From Theristus sp. LFF4_11 (taxonomy: Eukaryota > Nematoda > Chromadorea > Monhysterida > Xyalidae): DNA of 64,000 nt. The stretch is taken from contig JASANC010004322.1 of NCBI GenBank assembly GCA_030248135.1, forward strand, positions 61,774 to 125,773, in the 5' to 3' direction. Below the pieces are notes generated by a model. It saw only the letters and a list, made by a program, of their open reading frames with translations, searched no databases and had not been told where the DNA came from. The position numbers and the translations under genes were made by a program. How positions within the stretch are numbered: the first letter of the stretch is position 1; every line of letters starts with the position of its first letter. Shown here in pieces: positions 34,531-46,694 of this stretch.

Positions 34531-35384
34531 AAATAAAACATAATAAATGAGGCACCAGCTTACCTGCCAGCCACTGTTGTATGTCGATCCAACTTCAATG
34601 CGGTGCAGCAGTTTAGTTCAGTTTCAAATCAGATCAGAATTTTATTCACTGCATCAGTTGTGTCGGATTTGCGTGAGTCTTCAGCAAATAATGTTTGATG
34701 TTTAACAATTGAAAAACGAGTGTCGAAATGGCAGGATCCAAAAATCATGTCACTGCTCAACCCGACACTCATTATTCAATTCATATCATCAGGTCATTTG
34801 AATGCAGTTTGTCGAGCTAGCTAGCCGAGCCGCTCCAAAATCCAGATTGAATTAATGGCAGCGCCAAAGAAAACGAATCCATGATGATGATGGATGGATG
34901 AGGATGAGGATGACCATGAAGCTGCTCCCGTCCCGTTCCGTTTGTTGTTTGTGTGCTCCACCTCCACCATGACCATTCTGGGGAATCGTCGTCCTCGTCG
35001 TTTCATCCACTGTCTACTCACTGTTTCGAACCGTTTAATTGAATTCTTCAAGGAATAAAATAGTAAACCAAACAAAAACTCAAAAATCCGATTGTGAGAA
35101 TGTCGTCGTCGTTGCGTTCCACTCCACTCAGCGTTCAGATTTCGAACCGAGACTCAAATTTAACTCTCAAACCAAAGAACAAACCAAAAGCTCGTCAAAA
35201 CAAACGTTCTTTTCTTTTCTACTTCTATCTTTCTTTTCTTTTCATTCTGATTAGCATTTGTCTGCTTCCTCGGTAATAATGCACCGTTGGCAGACATTTA
35301 ATTTGCGACATGAATACCAACCTTTAAAAACCGGCTCCAACGGTTTCCGCAGCAAAAAAATGAAGCAAAACAAAACAGACCTTA

Positions 35385-35535
35385 TAAAGAGGTCCGAACT
35401 TATAAACTGAATGGGATTTTGACCAAGTCAAAATTTTAATTTTTTTTAGTTTCCCGCCACATGACACTCCGCCCACTTCTGGGGAGAGGCCTTATAAGTA
35501 TGAGGAACGTTGTATGCAAGACGTTGCGGTAAGTA
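35385..35535 (+). mobile_element. 3' half of TIR element family K
   Basis: ACCTTATAAAGAGGTCCG, CACATGACACTCCGCCCACT and GGCCTTATAAG, ending ATGCAAGACGTTGCGGTAA, correspond to the right half of 43678-44051. In family coordinates the start roughly follows the place where 31430-31650 ends. Confidence 0.65.
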
Positions 35536-38500
35536 TGTGCAAGTCGCTGATTCGTATTCGGGGAGTTTAACAGAAAAACTAAAAAAAAGAAGTTCCACAC
35601 TTGTTTAACTGATTCAAACTCAAAAATCTGTTAACCATCTTGATGACTTTATTGACACCACCAGTTGTCTGTCAATAACACTAAAAAGTCAAAAACCGCC
35701 GAAAAAACGATGTTAGTTCAGTGAAACACAACAAACAACAAGCCAATTTTCGAACAATCAACTCAACTGTGCGCACTTTTGGCAGTTAAGGAGGCCAAAA
35801 AATAACGCATTGCGTCAGAAAAAAGGTCCAAATGTGACATGCATGTGAGATCGTATGGCAAAAGCCAACTGTAATGCCACAGTTTACATGTACACACGCA
35901 TGTGTTCTGTAACTGCAGCAGCTGATAAAGCTCTGGTGGGGTGGTGTGTTTCGGATGTTGGAAAATAGGGTATTTATGAATTCCGGTACCACCAAAGCAA
36001 AAACTCATTCAAAACGGTGTTTCAATACACGAGAACTGTGAGGCAGAAACGGCTCACAGACAATGCGCTTTTTTTCTGCTAAAATGGTTTTTCTTCGTTT
36101 CACAACTTGTATCATGCGCTTTAACATTGACATTTTAAACCTCAGGTATAAAATATCGTGGGGTGGTTCCAAGGATCACAAATACCCTGATGGCGATAAT
36201 GCGACTACGTATATACCGTGGTACTTTTGCAGACATTAGCTGCACGCACAGTGACAAAACACGAAAACGAGACACATCCATCCACATTGTGTGTCGTCAG
36301 GAGTAGGACTATTGAATGTTCTCTGTGAGTGGAGAGAGCGATTGCGAAAAGCCAATAGTCGATTTTCAGTTGAAAAACGAATGGAGGCTTTTTTTCAGTG
36401 TCCGTTCTAGGAAAGTTAAAAAAAAAACATGACGCGAATGAAAACCAGCCTTAATAAACTGCAACTGATTGGCTGCAAAAAGTTTGCATTGAACACATTG
36501 ATTGGTTGATGATAAGGCAATGTTGATGTGTAGGCAAGCTGACATGCATTGTCTTGGTTTCACATTTACTTCTACTGATAAAAATACGATCTCCTCAAAG
36601 ACATCTTAAGACACGTTAATCTTGACATCAGAATCAAGATGCAAGAGATGGTCTTGGATATTGAAGAGCCGGCTTTTGCATATCCAAACTGATATACAGT
36701 ACACTGCACCTGAATCCAAAAGTGAACCAGTTAAAAAACTGCTGCGGTTGGGTCTTGGCGGCTGAGTGTCTGATCAGAAAAAGTCAAAAATTAAAAAAAA
36801 AATTCTGCTCCCTATTTTATCACTTCATCTCAACCTTTTTTCAAAAAATCGAATGATCACAACAAGCATTTGTACTTTTGAAAAAAAAGCGAGCGCATGA
36901 AGACCAGAAGCACAAAGCCCGTGACATCGGCAAAAGAAAAACGCTGAAAACCATGTTAGCAACGATACTACACCACACGCACACCCACCATGGCATGAAT
37001 GAATGGCTCTGCGCGGATTACTGTGCTAGTAAAAAGAAGTGACATGTCTGAATTTAACTGTTGCGGATTTCGCTGGCAAAAGCAGATGAAGCTTGTGTGC
37101 TTTCCAGAATACTAAAGATGACAAGGAAACATTTGTCCCTTCCGGCGGCAACCGTCATAAAGACCGCGCAAAATGAGTAGTACGATATATTCTGATGAAA
37201 TGGACATACAGTATGAATCAAAAGCGGTAATTATTATTATTTTAGTGTGCTCTTGCTGAGTACGGTACGGTACCATACTAATGTTTTGTTAAAATCGTGT
37301 TTCAATTTGGCTCAGTTAGCAACATTTGTCGACGGTTTCGCCATTCCTTTACAATAATTGGCACTTAACATTCCAATGGTAAAATCGTGTCGAGACCAAA
37401 AATGAAGCTACCGTAACCAAAAGTTTAAAGTCTTGAGTGTTCATACCACCCAGGGCATTTTAATAAAAAGTGGCACACACTCGTAAAACTTGCGTAATTC
37501 CGATGATCAGCTCAGTGTAGCCAACGTGTGCGGTTTTGTATTTTCCAGTCATATGTTTCTGCGTTTTTGTTGTGTCTATTCAGTAAAAGTTTAGGGTGTT
37601 AGACTGATCGATCTGTCTGTCTAAGTTTTGGTTGAGTCATTTCATGTGTTTTGAATTCTTAATGCCATGAAATTCGAAAGTTGTCTGATTCTTATTTTTT
37701 TTTTGTTCACCACATAAACAGCTGGGTGCATTTCACTAAATTACATTTTCAAAAGATCCAGGGCAACATAATCGATTAGATTTTTAAGGAAATGTGGTGT
37801 GCGGAGTGCTGGAACTTTTTTTGCCATTGGTTGTTTCAATTACAACGTCAATATGGTTAAAGACGAAGACGCGCTTCCAGATCTATCTAGATACAAAAAA
37901 ACATTATTTCACTCCACCTATTGATATTTTGTCATTGGATCAGTTGGCGTGTGACGCAAAAGAGCCAAATTAAAAAAAGAAAATGTCAAATGCGGAATGT
38001 ACACGCTGGCTAAAAGTCAAATAAATGTCAACACACAATGAAATAAACTGTGCAGCTGCAAAGAGCTAATCCATCATGAAACAAACGGTAAATATCGCCA
38101 CAATTTTATATTTATGGATTTCCAAGTTAATGAATTGTTTAGCTTATGTGGCAGGAAAACAACAAACGGAAGGAGGGAAGGTGACTGTCAAAAAAGCACT
38201 ACGGTATGCGTATTTGGTCTCGACGCGATTATTGTCTCGGTTCGCCAAGGAACGGAACGGACCATTGTTGATTTTTTCCACGGAACTTTTCCCGATTTTT
38301 CTGTTTGTTTTGCACTTTTCCAATTGCGTCACTTCTGAGCCAATCACAAAATATAAGTTGCAGTGAAAGCGTGTCGGGACCAATACCGCAAGTACGGTAC
38401 AGTAAGCTCAGCGTACACCCAATTGTAAATGGGAAGTAAACACATTGTGTAGCGTTACCGTAAAATAGTACGAATAAAAAGTGCCAATGAAAAAGCCCAA

Positions 38501-38700
38501 CTGAACTCACACCATAGCCAAAACAAAAGTAAAACCATTCCAAAATGTCTAGCAATGCAATGCATCACAGTATATTTTGAACCTGCGGAATTATCGCCAA
38601 TTATAGAGCGTGACAACTGACACAGTACAAATGTCAGTGGATGAAATATTCATTCCGTCCGACTAACCATTATTTTGCATTCATCACGCGTTGATTGGCT
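35536..38700. other. Gene-free A-rich interval
   Basis: No domain-bearing frame on either strand. A small + open segment 37173-37226 (ATG AGT AGT..., reading MSSTIYSDEMDIQYESKA, then GTAATT) could be a start exon but has no support beyond its donor. Confidence 0.4.
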
Positions 38701-39344
38701 ATTGATTGGCTATACAGTTCCTCCAGGCGACCAATAAGCATGTACAATTGAATATTCGAGCCAATCAGCGGGTTTCGGAACAAATTTTGCGTAAATGCCA
38801 CCCATGGATTCATAATTATCGTCAAGTTCGAATGAGTTATTTGAATCGATCAGCCAAAATTGAACGTGTGTATTAGCAAAATTGATAGACACCGTGAAAG
38901 TGTTAGACATAATGGAAAAAGGTGCCCATGCCTGGGTGTAACACAATTATTGTTGCAAACAGAGTTACGGTTGGAAATTGGATTATGAGCAAACAATACG
39001 TACCAGTCTCCGGGCACCAGACAGACTTTTCCGATTGTAAAAAAGTAAAAAAGTAAAAAGGCCTCGATGCATTGCTTTTTTCGTGCAAGCCAATTGGTAA
39101 AGTAGAACCATTCAGTTGCAAAATAGCTCAATTTTGAATTTTTCACAGTCTGAAACTGTATGTGAATTATTAATATTATCTCCGAGATAAATAATAAGTC
39201 AACAAAAATGCGTTCGCAAACGTCAAAAGGTGACCCGGGCTTATTTATTATTTTTTATTTAATTTTAAATAAAATGAAAAACATATGACTAATTTTTAAT
39301 CTAGTGGATAAATGAGTGTGGATAAATAGTTATTGGAGGTGTGT

Positions 39345-39402
39345 ACCAGTTCTCCGGGTACCAGTTCTCCGGTTACCCGTTCTCCGGGTACCAGTTCTCC
39401 TA
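39345..39402. repeat. 15-bp tandem repeat (ACCAGTTCTCCGGGT)
   Basis: Four contiguous units of 15 bp: ACCAGTTCTCCGGGT, ACCAGTTCTCCGGTT, ACCCGTTCTCCGGGT and ACCAGTTCTCCTACT. It lies in non-coding DNA. Confidence 0.9.
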
Positions 39403-40145
39403 CTGCCGCTTTCACAGCATGCTTGCAAAAATTCAAAAGGACCGAAAGATTCAGCAATCGCAATTCAGCGGATAGTAGCAAACGCTGAACTGAAAATAAG
39501 ATCGACTGCACTGAAAAGCGACTTCAAGGTCGGCGAAAACAACAGCCGTCAGAAGAAGTGAACTGACAAGAAATAATAACCGCGAGACCACCCATAGCGA
39601 AAGTTGCACTCTGGAAAAACTTGACGCTGACGTGGAGATAATTGCCTCGCGACGCTTGATATGGTCGATTTTCGAAATCCTACAACTTCGGAGTACTGTA
39701 TTCACCGTATCAGGTCTCGACACGATGTTACAGGGTGTTCGTCAAACATTTGTAAAGTATTTGCTGAACTTCTTCTAGTCCGTAAACTCGTAAAGTCTGT
39801 AAACAATCGTGAAAGTTTACTAAAAGGAGAGGTTTAATATGCCTTAACTGTCCCTCACAATACCAAGTGCTACATAACACTTTCCAAATTGTAACTCTTC
39901 ATTCACTTCATTGGACAATCCCACTGGTGTCGACTGGCTCCGGACTTGACTCACGTCAGCTTTTGCACTCTCGATGAGTTTTCAATTTGCTCAATTATTA
40001 TTTCTTCACTAATTGGCTATATCTGGTTGAATAAGTTGGTGGGTTGGAAAAAAGTGTCTAAGCTGGTGTCCGTCTGGGTGTCCAGCGTGGTGTGTCCGAG
40101 TCACGGAAATAAAACTGCCTCAAAACGGCTAGTGTGATTCTGTGT

Positions 40146-40422
40146 CGGAATGGCCGCGTAAATATTGCAGCTTTTTTCAGGGTGCGTGGAGCGCGGGAAG
40201 TTTGAATAAAAGAAAAAAGCCATTCAGAAACCCGATTGTATGTCAAAGTTGACGTGTTTGTTTGAATTGATTTACTCTTCGGGATATTCTGTTCATTCTC
40301 TCTCCCTTGCACACACGATTGGGAATTATCTTGGCATTCTTGAAAAAAGACAACCCCTGGTCTGCGACCAATCCCGCATTGCGGGAGAATACAGGGACTG
40401 CCTGATTTATTCGGCCATGCCG
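40146..40422. mobile_element. TA-type MITE family T (TATGGCC ends), copy 2
   Basis: CGGAATGGCCGCGTAAATAT at the left and GATTTATTCGGCCATGCCG at the right form imperfect inverted termini. The interior shares CAGGGTGC...GGAGCGCG, ATTCAGAAACCCG and TCTTGAAAAAAGACAAC with copies at 12288, 42078 and 63757. Confidence 0.75.
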
Positions 40423-41818
40423 TACGTTTGTTTCTCGCAAACCATGCGGGACAAGACAAACAGAGCGAACAGGACACTGGACACCCCATCGGGCACTTTT
40501 TTTCGCGTGACGAAAAAAAAACAAAGTCAACGCGGGTGGCTCGGTTGACGAAGTTTCTGGTGATGGCTGGATGTCACAAAACTAAAATTAGCGTTGAAAA
40601 CAAACTCTGAAACAACTATAGCAAAGCAAATCAGACAAACTCGCCCAAACAATCAACCTTAAACATGGAAAAGCTACAAGTACAGTACATGTGAATGAAA
40701 AAAACTTGCTTCCATTATATCCCGAGAAAAACGCCCGCTAAATGCCGAGAAAAACCGCTATGCGCGGCGACACACAAAACAGCGGGAGAAAAAACGCATG
40801 AACGAAAGAAAGACGCGGAAAAGCCAGTTCAGACGCGATAATGTGAGTTCGTAGTCGCAAGCAAACTCCGCTCTTTATCAGAGACAAACAAAAAAACTGG
40901 CCAAGACAAATCAGCATCATGATAACACGCAGCGCACAAAAAGAAAAAACCATGAAGCCATGGCACTATGCACAGACAGCGACACACAGCGACAACGACG
41001 AAATACATTGTGCGCGGTTCAATAGACACAAACAAGCGAAAAATATAGCAGCGCGACACAAAATAAATAATAACACGACGGTGGCGCGGGCGGTATGGCG
41101 AATGTGCACTTGTCGGATGGATACCATGGATGTATGTAGTGAGCACGGAATACGGTATCTACCGTGTGCGGTCTTGGCAGGAGTAAAAACCTGATCACCA
41201 AGGTAATGGGCCGGTGAGTGAAATTTAAAAAAAACACCGTTGAACATATTACGAACAACGAGTTACAGAGTAAGTTCCCGAATAAATGTAATCACACTCT
41301 GAAGATCTGAAGATCGTATCGAGACCCAACACGATAAATACCGTACTCTGGAGAGCCATGGTTTCGACTGAGTAGCCATGAAAACGGTGAGGTGCCTGAA
41401 AGCTTGCCAGACGCTGTTTGTTGTTGTTGTTGCTTCACTTTGGAAGCGGATGGGCGGAAAGCCACACATTTGTAACATTTGCAATTGCGCGCTTGTTTGA
41501 ACTATAGGTGATGAATGAACCGTTCGTTAAAAGGCTAGCCGCTCAACCTGAACCTAACCGTAAGCCCTGAGTACAGTAAACTAGGCTGTGAAATCCCGGT
41601 CTGAAGACAGTGATGTTGTACACACACAGTGTCAAACAAAACAAAACGCAGAACTTCATCGCTCGTTTGATGCACGGCTTCGCATAAGAAGAAGCTGGCT
41701 AACCAGAGCAAAGCAATCGAACGGTTGTCGTTGTATATGATAGGGTATTCTTTTTGTCCTGTTTTGTTGTTGCCAACGATACGGCTTAGCTTAGGTTTAG
41801 TGAGAGGCGACAACATTA

Positions 41819-42521
41819 CCGTATTACCCCCATTAAACCCCCCCCCACCATTAATCCCCCCCACCAATAAACCCCCACCCCCCGACCAGTTTCCGAATAA
41901 TCCCCCCCCCACAAATAATCCCCCATGGGGGATTATTGGAGACCTGTTTGAAACACATACCCAGCGAATTCAGTGGCTGGTTGCAGTGAAAATGATGAAA
42001 TTGTGCTACCAAAGGCCCCAAATGGGTGAGTTAATAGTAATTTCATTACAAAAGGCTGTTATAAAAAGAAATTTCTACGGTATGGCCGAGTAAACATGGC
42101 AGTTTTTTTCAGGGTGCAAGGAGCGCGCGAAAATTGAATGAAAGAAAAAAGACGTTCAGAAACCAAATTCTGTGCCAAATTTAACGCGTTTTTTAAACTA
42201 ATGGATTCTTCGTGCTATTCTGGTCATTCTTTTTCCCTTGCACGCATGATTTGGAATAATGTTGGCCTTTTTTGAAAAAGACAACTCCAAGTCTGCGACT
42301 GATCTGCCTTGATGGACTGCCTTATTTATTCGGGCATACTGTATGTAGAGTTGAAGTTTCTGCGACTTTCTTGCCTGCCATGCAATGTATTTTTGCCATT
42401 TTTCAACAAACCCCACCCCTAGAATTTTTTGTAAATAAACCCCCCCCCCACCAATAATCCCCCACCCCTAAAAGTCGCTGACGTATTAATCCCCCATGGG
42501 GGTTTTTTGGGGGTAATACGG
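41819..42521. mobile_element. G-rich TIR element, family G copy 3, inverted and interrupted
   Basis: Outer ends CCGTATTACCCCCATTAAAC and GGGGGTAATACGG between TA dinucleotides. C-runs sit on the left half. The core is split after GAAATTTCTA and resumes at TATGTAGAG, precisely the sequence that is continuous in the copy at 27885. The inserted 264 bp is a family T MITE. Confidence 0.88.
42078..42341. mobile_element. TA-type MITE family T, copy 3, nested in a G-rich element
   Basis: CGGTATGGCCGAGTAAACAT to TTATTCGGGCATACTG, with TA at 42076-42077 and 42342-42343. The uninterrupted relative at 27885-28351 supplies the empty site with a single TA, so the duplication is proven within the window. 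Confidence 0.92.
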
Positions 42522-42621
42522 TATTGCTCGAATCCCAAGTCGGTGATAGAAGAATCATTGCTCTCGTGTATGAGTTCTCCCTCCAGCTATTCTTCAACTG
42601 CAGTTATGATCGTTTCAGAAA

Positions 42622-42672
42622 GTTTGCACACACAAAAAGTTTGCGCACACAAAAAGTTTGCGCACACACAGT
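42622..42672. repeat. Three tandem AGTTTGCGCACACAAAA units
   Basis: A short 17-18 bp tandem repeat (AAAGTTTGCACACACAAAAAG, then two AGTTTGCGCACACA units). Non-coding. Confidence 0.8.
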
Positions 42673-43677
42673 TTCACGCTCTGGGAAACTGAAACAAAAA
42701 AACTCCGAATCCGAGGTGCCACCGGTTCACTGTTGCTGTGTGTTGTTGCCTTGCAGCAATACGCAATAATCCCGTAATTTGCCTTTCGCGCCATTTTGTC
42801 ACACGCGATTTTTACAAACAATAATGCGAATTTATGCTAATGTGCCGTGTGTTGGCTTTGGCACGCGCGCGCGCACTCGAATGCCGAGTAATAATGTTAT
42901 GTGTGACGCAACCATAACGCGTGTTTATGGCTATAAATGCGTTTATTATGCATTTTGCATGCATGCACATTTTCGTGGCCACATGATGGGTTCCACGTTG
43001 TGTTTGGTTCCTAAGAATTGTGATGGCTACTTTTTACGCTGATGATAATATGCAAAACAAATGGATCCAAGAGAAGATTCTGCCAAAACGCCCTCGCAAG
43101 GACTCTCTTGCAAATCACGCACGATTTGCTGTGTGTGTCATGGTTCTACTTCTGAAGACAAAATAACACGAGAAAACTTTAACGTGGGCACGTAGAAAAA
43201 AATGAGAAAAACTTTAAAGAGAAAAACTTTAACGCAACGACAGACGCAAACTTTATTCTCGCAATTCTAACAAAAAAATCACGAAAAGCTAAACTGACTG
43301 GATATAAATAAAACATAGAAATAAGCCGTGCATTTTTAAGCACCAAAGTATCGGATCAAATGCAACATTGTGCAACAAAACGTGGTGCACTGGTCTGTTT
43401 CTGTTTTAATCTTTGGATCAGAGGCATATACCTACAATGTAATTTATAAGTCAAATCATGCAGCTTTTCATGCACGGTTAAAATATATATCCGTTATGCA
43501 TTAGCCTCAGCTTGGTTATGCTAACATGTCGACTCTCATCAGTATGAAAACCAAAGTTGTACCTTTACCCTGATTAAGAATGACAGACAAGTGAGGGAGG
43601 TGTGTGCTAGATGATACGAACGAGAAATGAGAATATGAGGTTTTGTTTTCAAAGCCATGTGGTCATGAATATGATTA

Positions 43678-44051
43678 CCGTAAAGTCTTGCATATATAAG
43701 GCGCCCTTATAAAAGTATGCAAATCAAAAAATTTGAAGAAGCAGTGAAATTGTGAGTGACGCCCCTATAAGCGGGGCGGGAGAAGGTCTTAAGAAACGAA
43801 GATTAGGAACGGAGTAAAGAGTTCGTCGTTTTTTTCAGCAAAAATTCGTGTTTTCTCTCCAGATCTTGTGACAGGGCTGAATGTTGAGCATCATCATTCA
43901 TTACCCATAAAATAGGGTCGACCTTATGAACGAGTGTGGGGTTTAGATAAATCAAAAAATTGAATTTCTTGGTTTTATGCCGTGTGACACTCCGCCCACT
44001 TTTGGGGGAGGTCTTATAAACGGGGAAGATCTGAAATGCAAGACTTTACGG
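43678..44051. mobile_element. TIR element family K, full-length copy (374 bp)
   Basis: TA, then CCGTAAAGTCTTGCATATA, ... GAAATGCAAGACTTTACGG, then TA. Terminal inverted repeat of about 19 bp. The interior alternates CCTTATAA-type blocks with CACTCCGCCCACTTTTGGGG. No coding capacity. Divided relatives lie at 31430 and 35385. Confidence 0.88.
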
Positions 44052-44270
44052 TAAAATGACAAAGCAACTGACACCTTTTTTGCAGATAACGCAGAAAAAC
44101 CTCTATTTTGCATGTTAGCATTTAGCATCGGCTTAAACTGCAGTACGATCGTTCTTTAGTGTCAAAAATAAAGTTCTTTTGGGATTGCTTGAATGTTTTG
44201 TTGTTCTTCTACGGAACCAAAAGCATGCGCTGCCTGGACTTTGGTAGTCAGAGGAATGTTTGTGTGCCAG

Positions 44271-44360
44271 ATTGACACAAAAAACCATAACAACATTGAA
44301 CAACAACAACACGCTAATCCGCAGTGGGACCACCAGAAAACAAAATATCATGATAAAATG
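44271..44360 (+). CDS. Candidate Gln/Asn-rich exon of unknown gene
   Basis: Acceptor TTTGTGTGCCAG and donor ATG before GTAAGT bound 90 bp, open in phase 0 (IDTKNHNNIEQQQHANPQ and onwards). It could be an upstream exon of the TTC3-like gene that starts 2 kb downstream, but its exit phase does not fit exon 46293 directly. Surrounding DNA is A-rich, where such frames arise by chance. Confidence 0.3.
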
Positions 44361-44844
44361 GTAAGTTTGATCAGATTAAAGTCAGAACACGTTTTTTTTG
44401 GATTTGCTCACTCCGGAAAGACTGAGAGATGATCAGCCTTTCTTGCTGATAACGGCACCAAGTGCTGATGAATTGCTTTTCTCGGCGACGTTTTTTTGTG
44501 AGCATGTTTTTGTAAAAAACCGGGAAAAAATCATGGAAGGTCACCGAGCGGTTAACTAATAATCACTCTTTATCACGCATGTTTTTTTGGTAAATAATAC
44601 GATTTCGCAGGACGTATTGTTGAGCTTCATGCTAAGTATTTTGAATACTGAATATATCTGAACATTCTTTCAGATTTTATTTATTATTACAGGATGAAGT
44701 GGATGGATAAAACTAGTGAAAAACAAGGAAAAGAAAGTGCGATGCGATGGATAACGCTAGATAACGCCGGATAACGTTGTGAAACGCACGTTGTTGGATT
44801 GACTCATGATTGTTGGAAAATGTTGATGTTGCACACATTTTTTT

Positions 44845-45085
44845 AAATTTATTTCTTCGCGCGCCGGTTCCGGAAACCCTGAGGTACCAAACCCCGGCGG
44901 AAACGGGCAATACTGCCCCGAGCCCAATTTGTCCTCGGCTCTGGAGGGAGTAGACCACATCAGTTGTTATTGGTCACATTAGTTTCTCCATTGTGTGTCT
45001 TGTCCGCAGCGAGATTCGAACTTTCCACCTACAGAACGGTAGATAAAAGTCCTACACCTGCGCTACAGACGCGACTAGGATCATG
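44845..45085 (-). repeat. tRNA-derived SINE, family B, - copy
   Basis: Read on the minus strand: TAGCGCAGGTGTAGG (A-box-like), then AAGTTCGAATCTCGCTGCGG (B-box), the family body with GGAACCGGCGCGCG, and an A-rich end. It matches 14587-14812 along its whole length. Confidence 0.75.
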
Positions 45086-45230
45086 AAGGATGACAAATTG
45101 CCGCCAGTGTAGCTGTCTACTCTAATAACTATTCTGGTTTTCAACAAAAACTTTCGGATTCGCTGCCCTACGGGGATATAGCGACAGCAGGCCACCGAAA
45201 CCGAAATCGGGCTGAGACCACTGGTGCCCC

Positions 45231-45983
45231 TAGAGATGTCAAGAAAAAATTTTCTATTTTTTTCTTTAAAAAAAATTTTTTTTTTTAAATTTTTTTTTTA
45301 AAAAATGAAAGTTGTTCAGAATTTTTCAGGGAGTCCGAATATCACCATCTGAGGAGCCACCGACTTACCATATGACCCCCACTCATATGGGAGGAGGGTG
45401 AAAATTTCAGACTTGGTTTCGGCGACCCCATTTTCCCACCGACGACATCACGTCTCGTGTTTTGCCTCTCAATTCACCTCAAATAACATGGAAACAAGTT
45501 CCACAACAAACCGGTGTGATCATGCTGACGACACGAGGCGAAACAGCAACGAGCAACCAACGAAGTTACGCTTGCAGTGGCAGACAGTGCAATTTCCACC
45601 TTTCGAGATCCTGAAAAACGATGCGTAAATGTGAGTTCTCTGCTTCTATCTCACCTTAGCGACATCGGAATTTGTTGAACTAGCCTTTGCGACGCTCAAG
45701 TACTTCAATGCGCGAGTCGATCATCACTCACCAAGGCTGAAAACAGTCGATAAATCAATCCAGAATACCACCTGCAGCGTTGAAGACTAAGTGACAAGGT
45801 AAAGTCAAAGAAAATTTTTGTTGAACTTTCGAAAAATTATGCCAAAAACGGCATTTTCAGGGCACATTAAAGAAAAAATTTCAAAAATTTTTAATAAAAA
45901 AAATAAAAAAAAAATGCTCATTTTTTTTACTTTTTAAAAAAAAAATTAAAAAAAAAATTTTTTTTTTGATTCTTACATCTCTA
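45231..45983. mobile_element. hAT-type non-autonomous element (753 bp) with perfect 8-bp target duplication
   Basis: TAGAGATGTCAAG at 45231 and CTTACATCTCTA ending 45983 are inverted. Both flanks are GGTGCCCC (45223-45230 and 45984-45991). TAGAGATG ends and 8-bp duplications are typical of hAT transposons. A 76-codon frame inside (45398-45628) is not a recognisable transposase part. Confidence 0.92.
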
Positions 45984-46292
45984 GGTGCCCCCAGGACAGA
46001 GCGGGGCTTAGAGAGGGGCTGTCCCCCTCACGTGGCGAGGGTATTGGTTCCACGGGATGGTGAGCCGTCCGTTTTCCAAACCCACCGGAGTTTGGTATTT
46101 TCGGGTTTCCGGAATTGGTGGGAAGGGGGGGGGGCGTGCTTCAAATACCATTAAAAAAACAATTTTGCGGCAAAAATTCGTTTTTTTAAATTAATCAAAA
46201 AATCCCGTCTTATTTTAAATACCAGCGGCCAGCGCCCGTCCCAAAACAATTAAATAAAGTGAAAAACGAAACTAAAAAACAAAAAATTTCAG

Positions 46293-46694
46293 ATCAGAGA
46301 TGCCGTCGTCGTCAGCGCCGATGCAAGAAGGTGAAACGAGCGACGACGTCGGCGTCGATGCTGAATTCGCGCACAAGGCGGCCGATCTCATGATTGCGTC
46401 GCAGGACGACAACTACGATGAGGTGATCAGCGGGATGAACGACGTTCTGGCGAAGGTAACAATTACAATCGTGTGTGTGTATCGTAATCGTGTGTTCAAT
46501 CGAACCAAGGATTATCACATTTTTGTTCGATGATTATGCAATTAGGATCAAATGTTTCGATTTCAGAATCTGTATCACAAGCAAAAACAATGTGTTTTCA
46601 GGCAGAACACAGCGGGCTGTCGCTTGTCGACCGGGCTGCTCTGTACTACGTGCTGTATTCGACGTATTTGGCCTTCATTGAGCGTGAGCATGAG
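46293..46694 (+). CDS. TTC3-like N-terminal TPR-like exons
   Basis: Exons 46293-46455 and 46602-46694 encode a short acidic N-terminus, then DAEFAHKAADLMIASQDDNY with GMNDVLAKAEHS and RAALYYVLYSTYLAFIE. These are paired amphipathic helices with the small/large residue pattern of a TPR. Only about one and a half repeats are seen, fewer than I would expect for vertebrate TTC3, so the motif may be degenerate or extended by later exons. Confidence 0.6.

Larger units (their letters stand above)
31651..35384. other. A-rich intergenic stretch with MITEs and no recognised gene
   Basis: It holds two family F MITEs (33561-33752 and 34165-34530) and TATC/TCTA microsatellites near 32640-33070. A + segment 32441-32571 ends GCGCAG before a consensus GTAAGG donor, and a minus segment ends GGCAG before GTAAGCTGG (donor at about 34563-34571). 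Both could be untranslated first exons; neither encodes a recognisable protein. Confidence 0.4.

Noticed and set aside
38229..38555. Minus frame with a signal-peptide-like stretch (MVLLLFWLW region in another frame) and a GTGAGT donor near 38510
   Set aside because: No downstream exon fits in phase and the sequence is T-rich on that strand, where hydrophobic runs are expected.
38710..38946. Minus frame reading MGGIYAKFVPKPADWLEYS
   Set aside because: It looks somewhat protein-like but has no splice partners or domain, and overlaps CCAATCAG-type repeat words.
45398..45628. 76-codon frame inside the 753 bp hAT element
   Set aside because: No transposase motif and no splice support; probably chance or an unrecognisable remnant.
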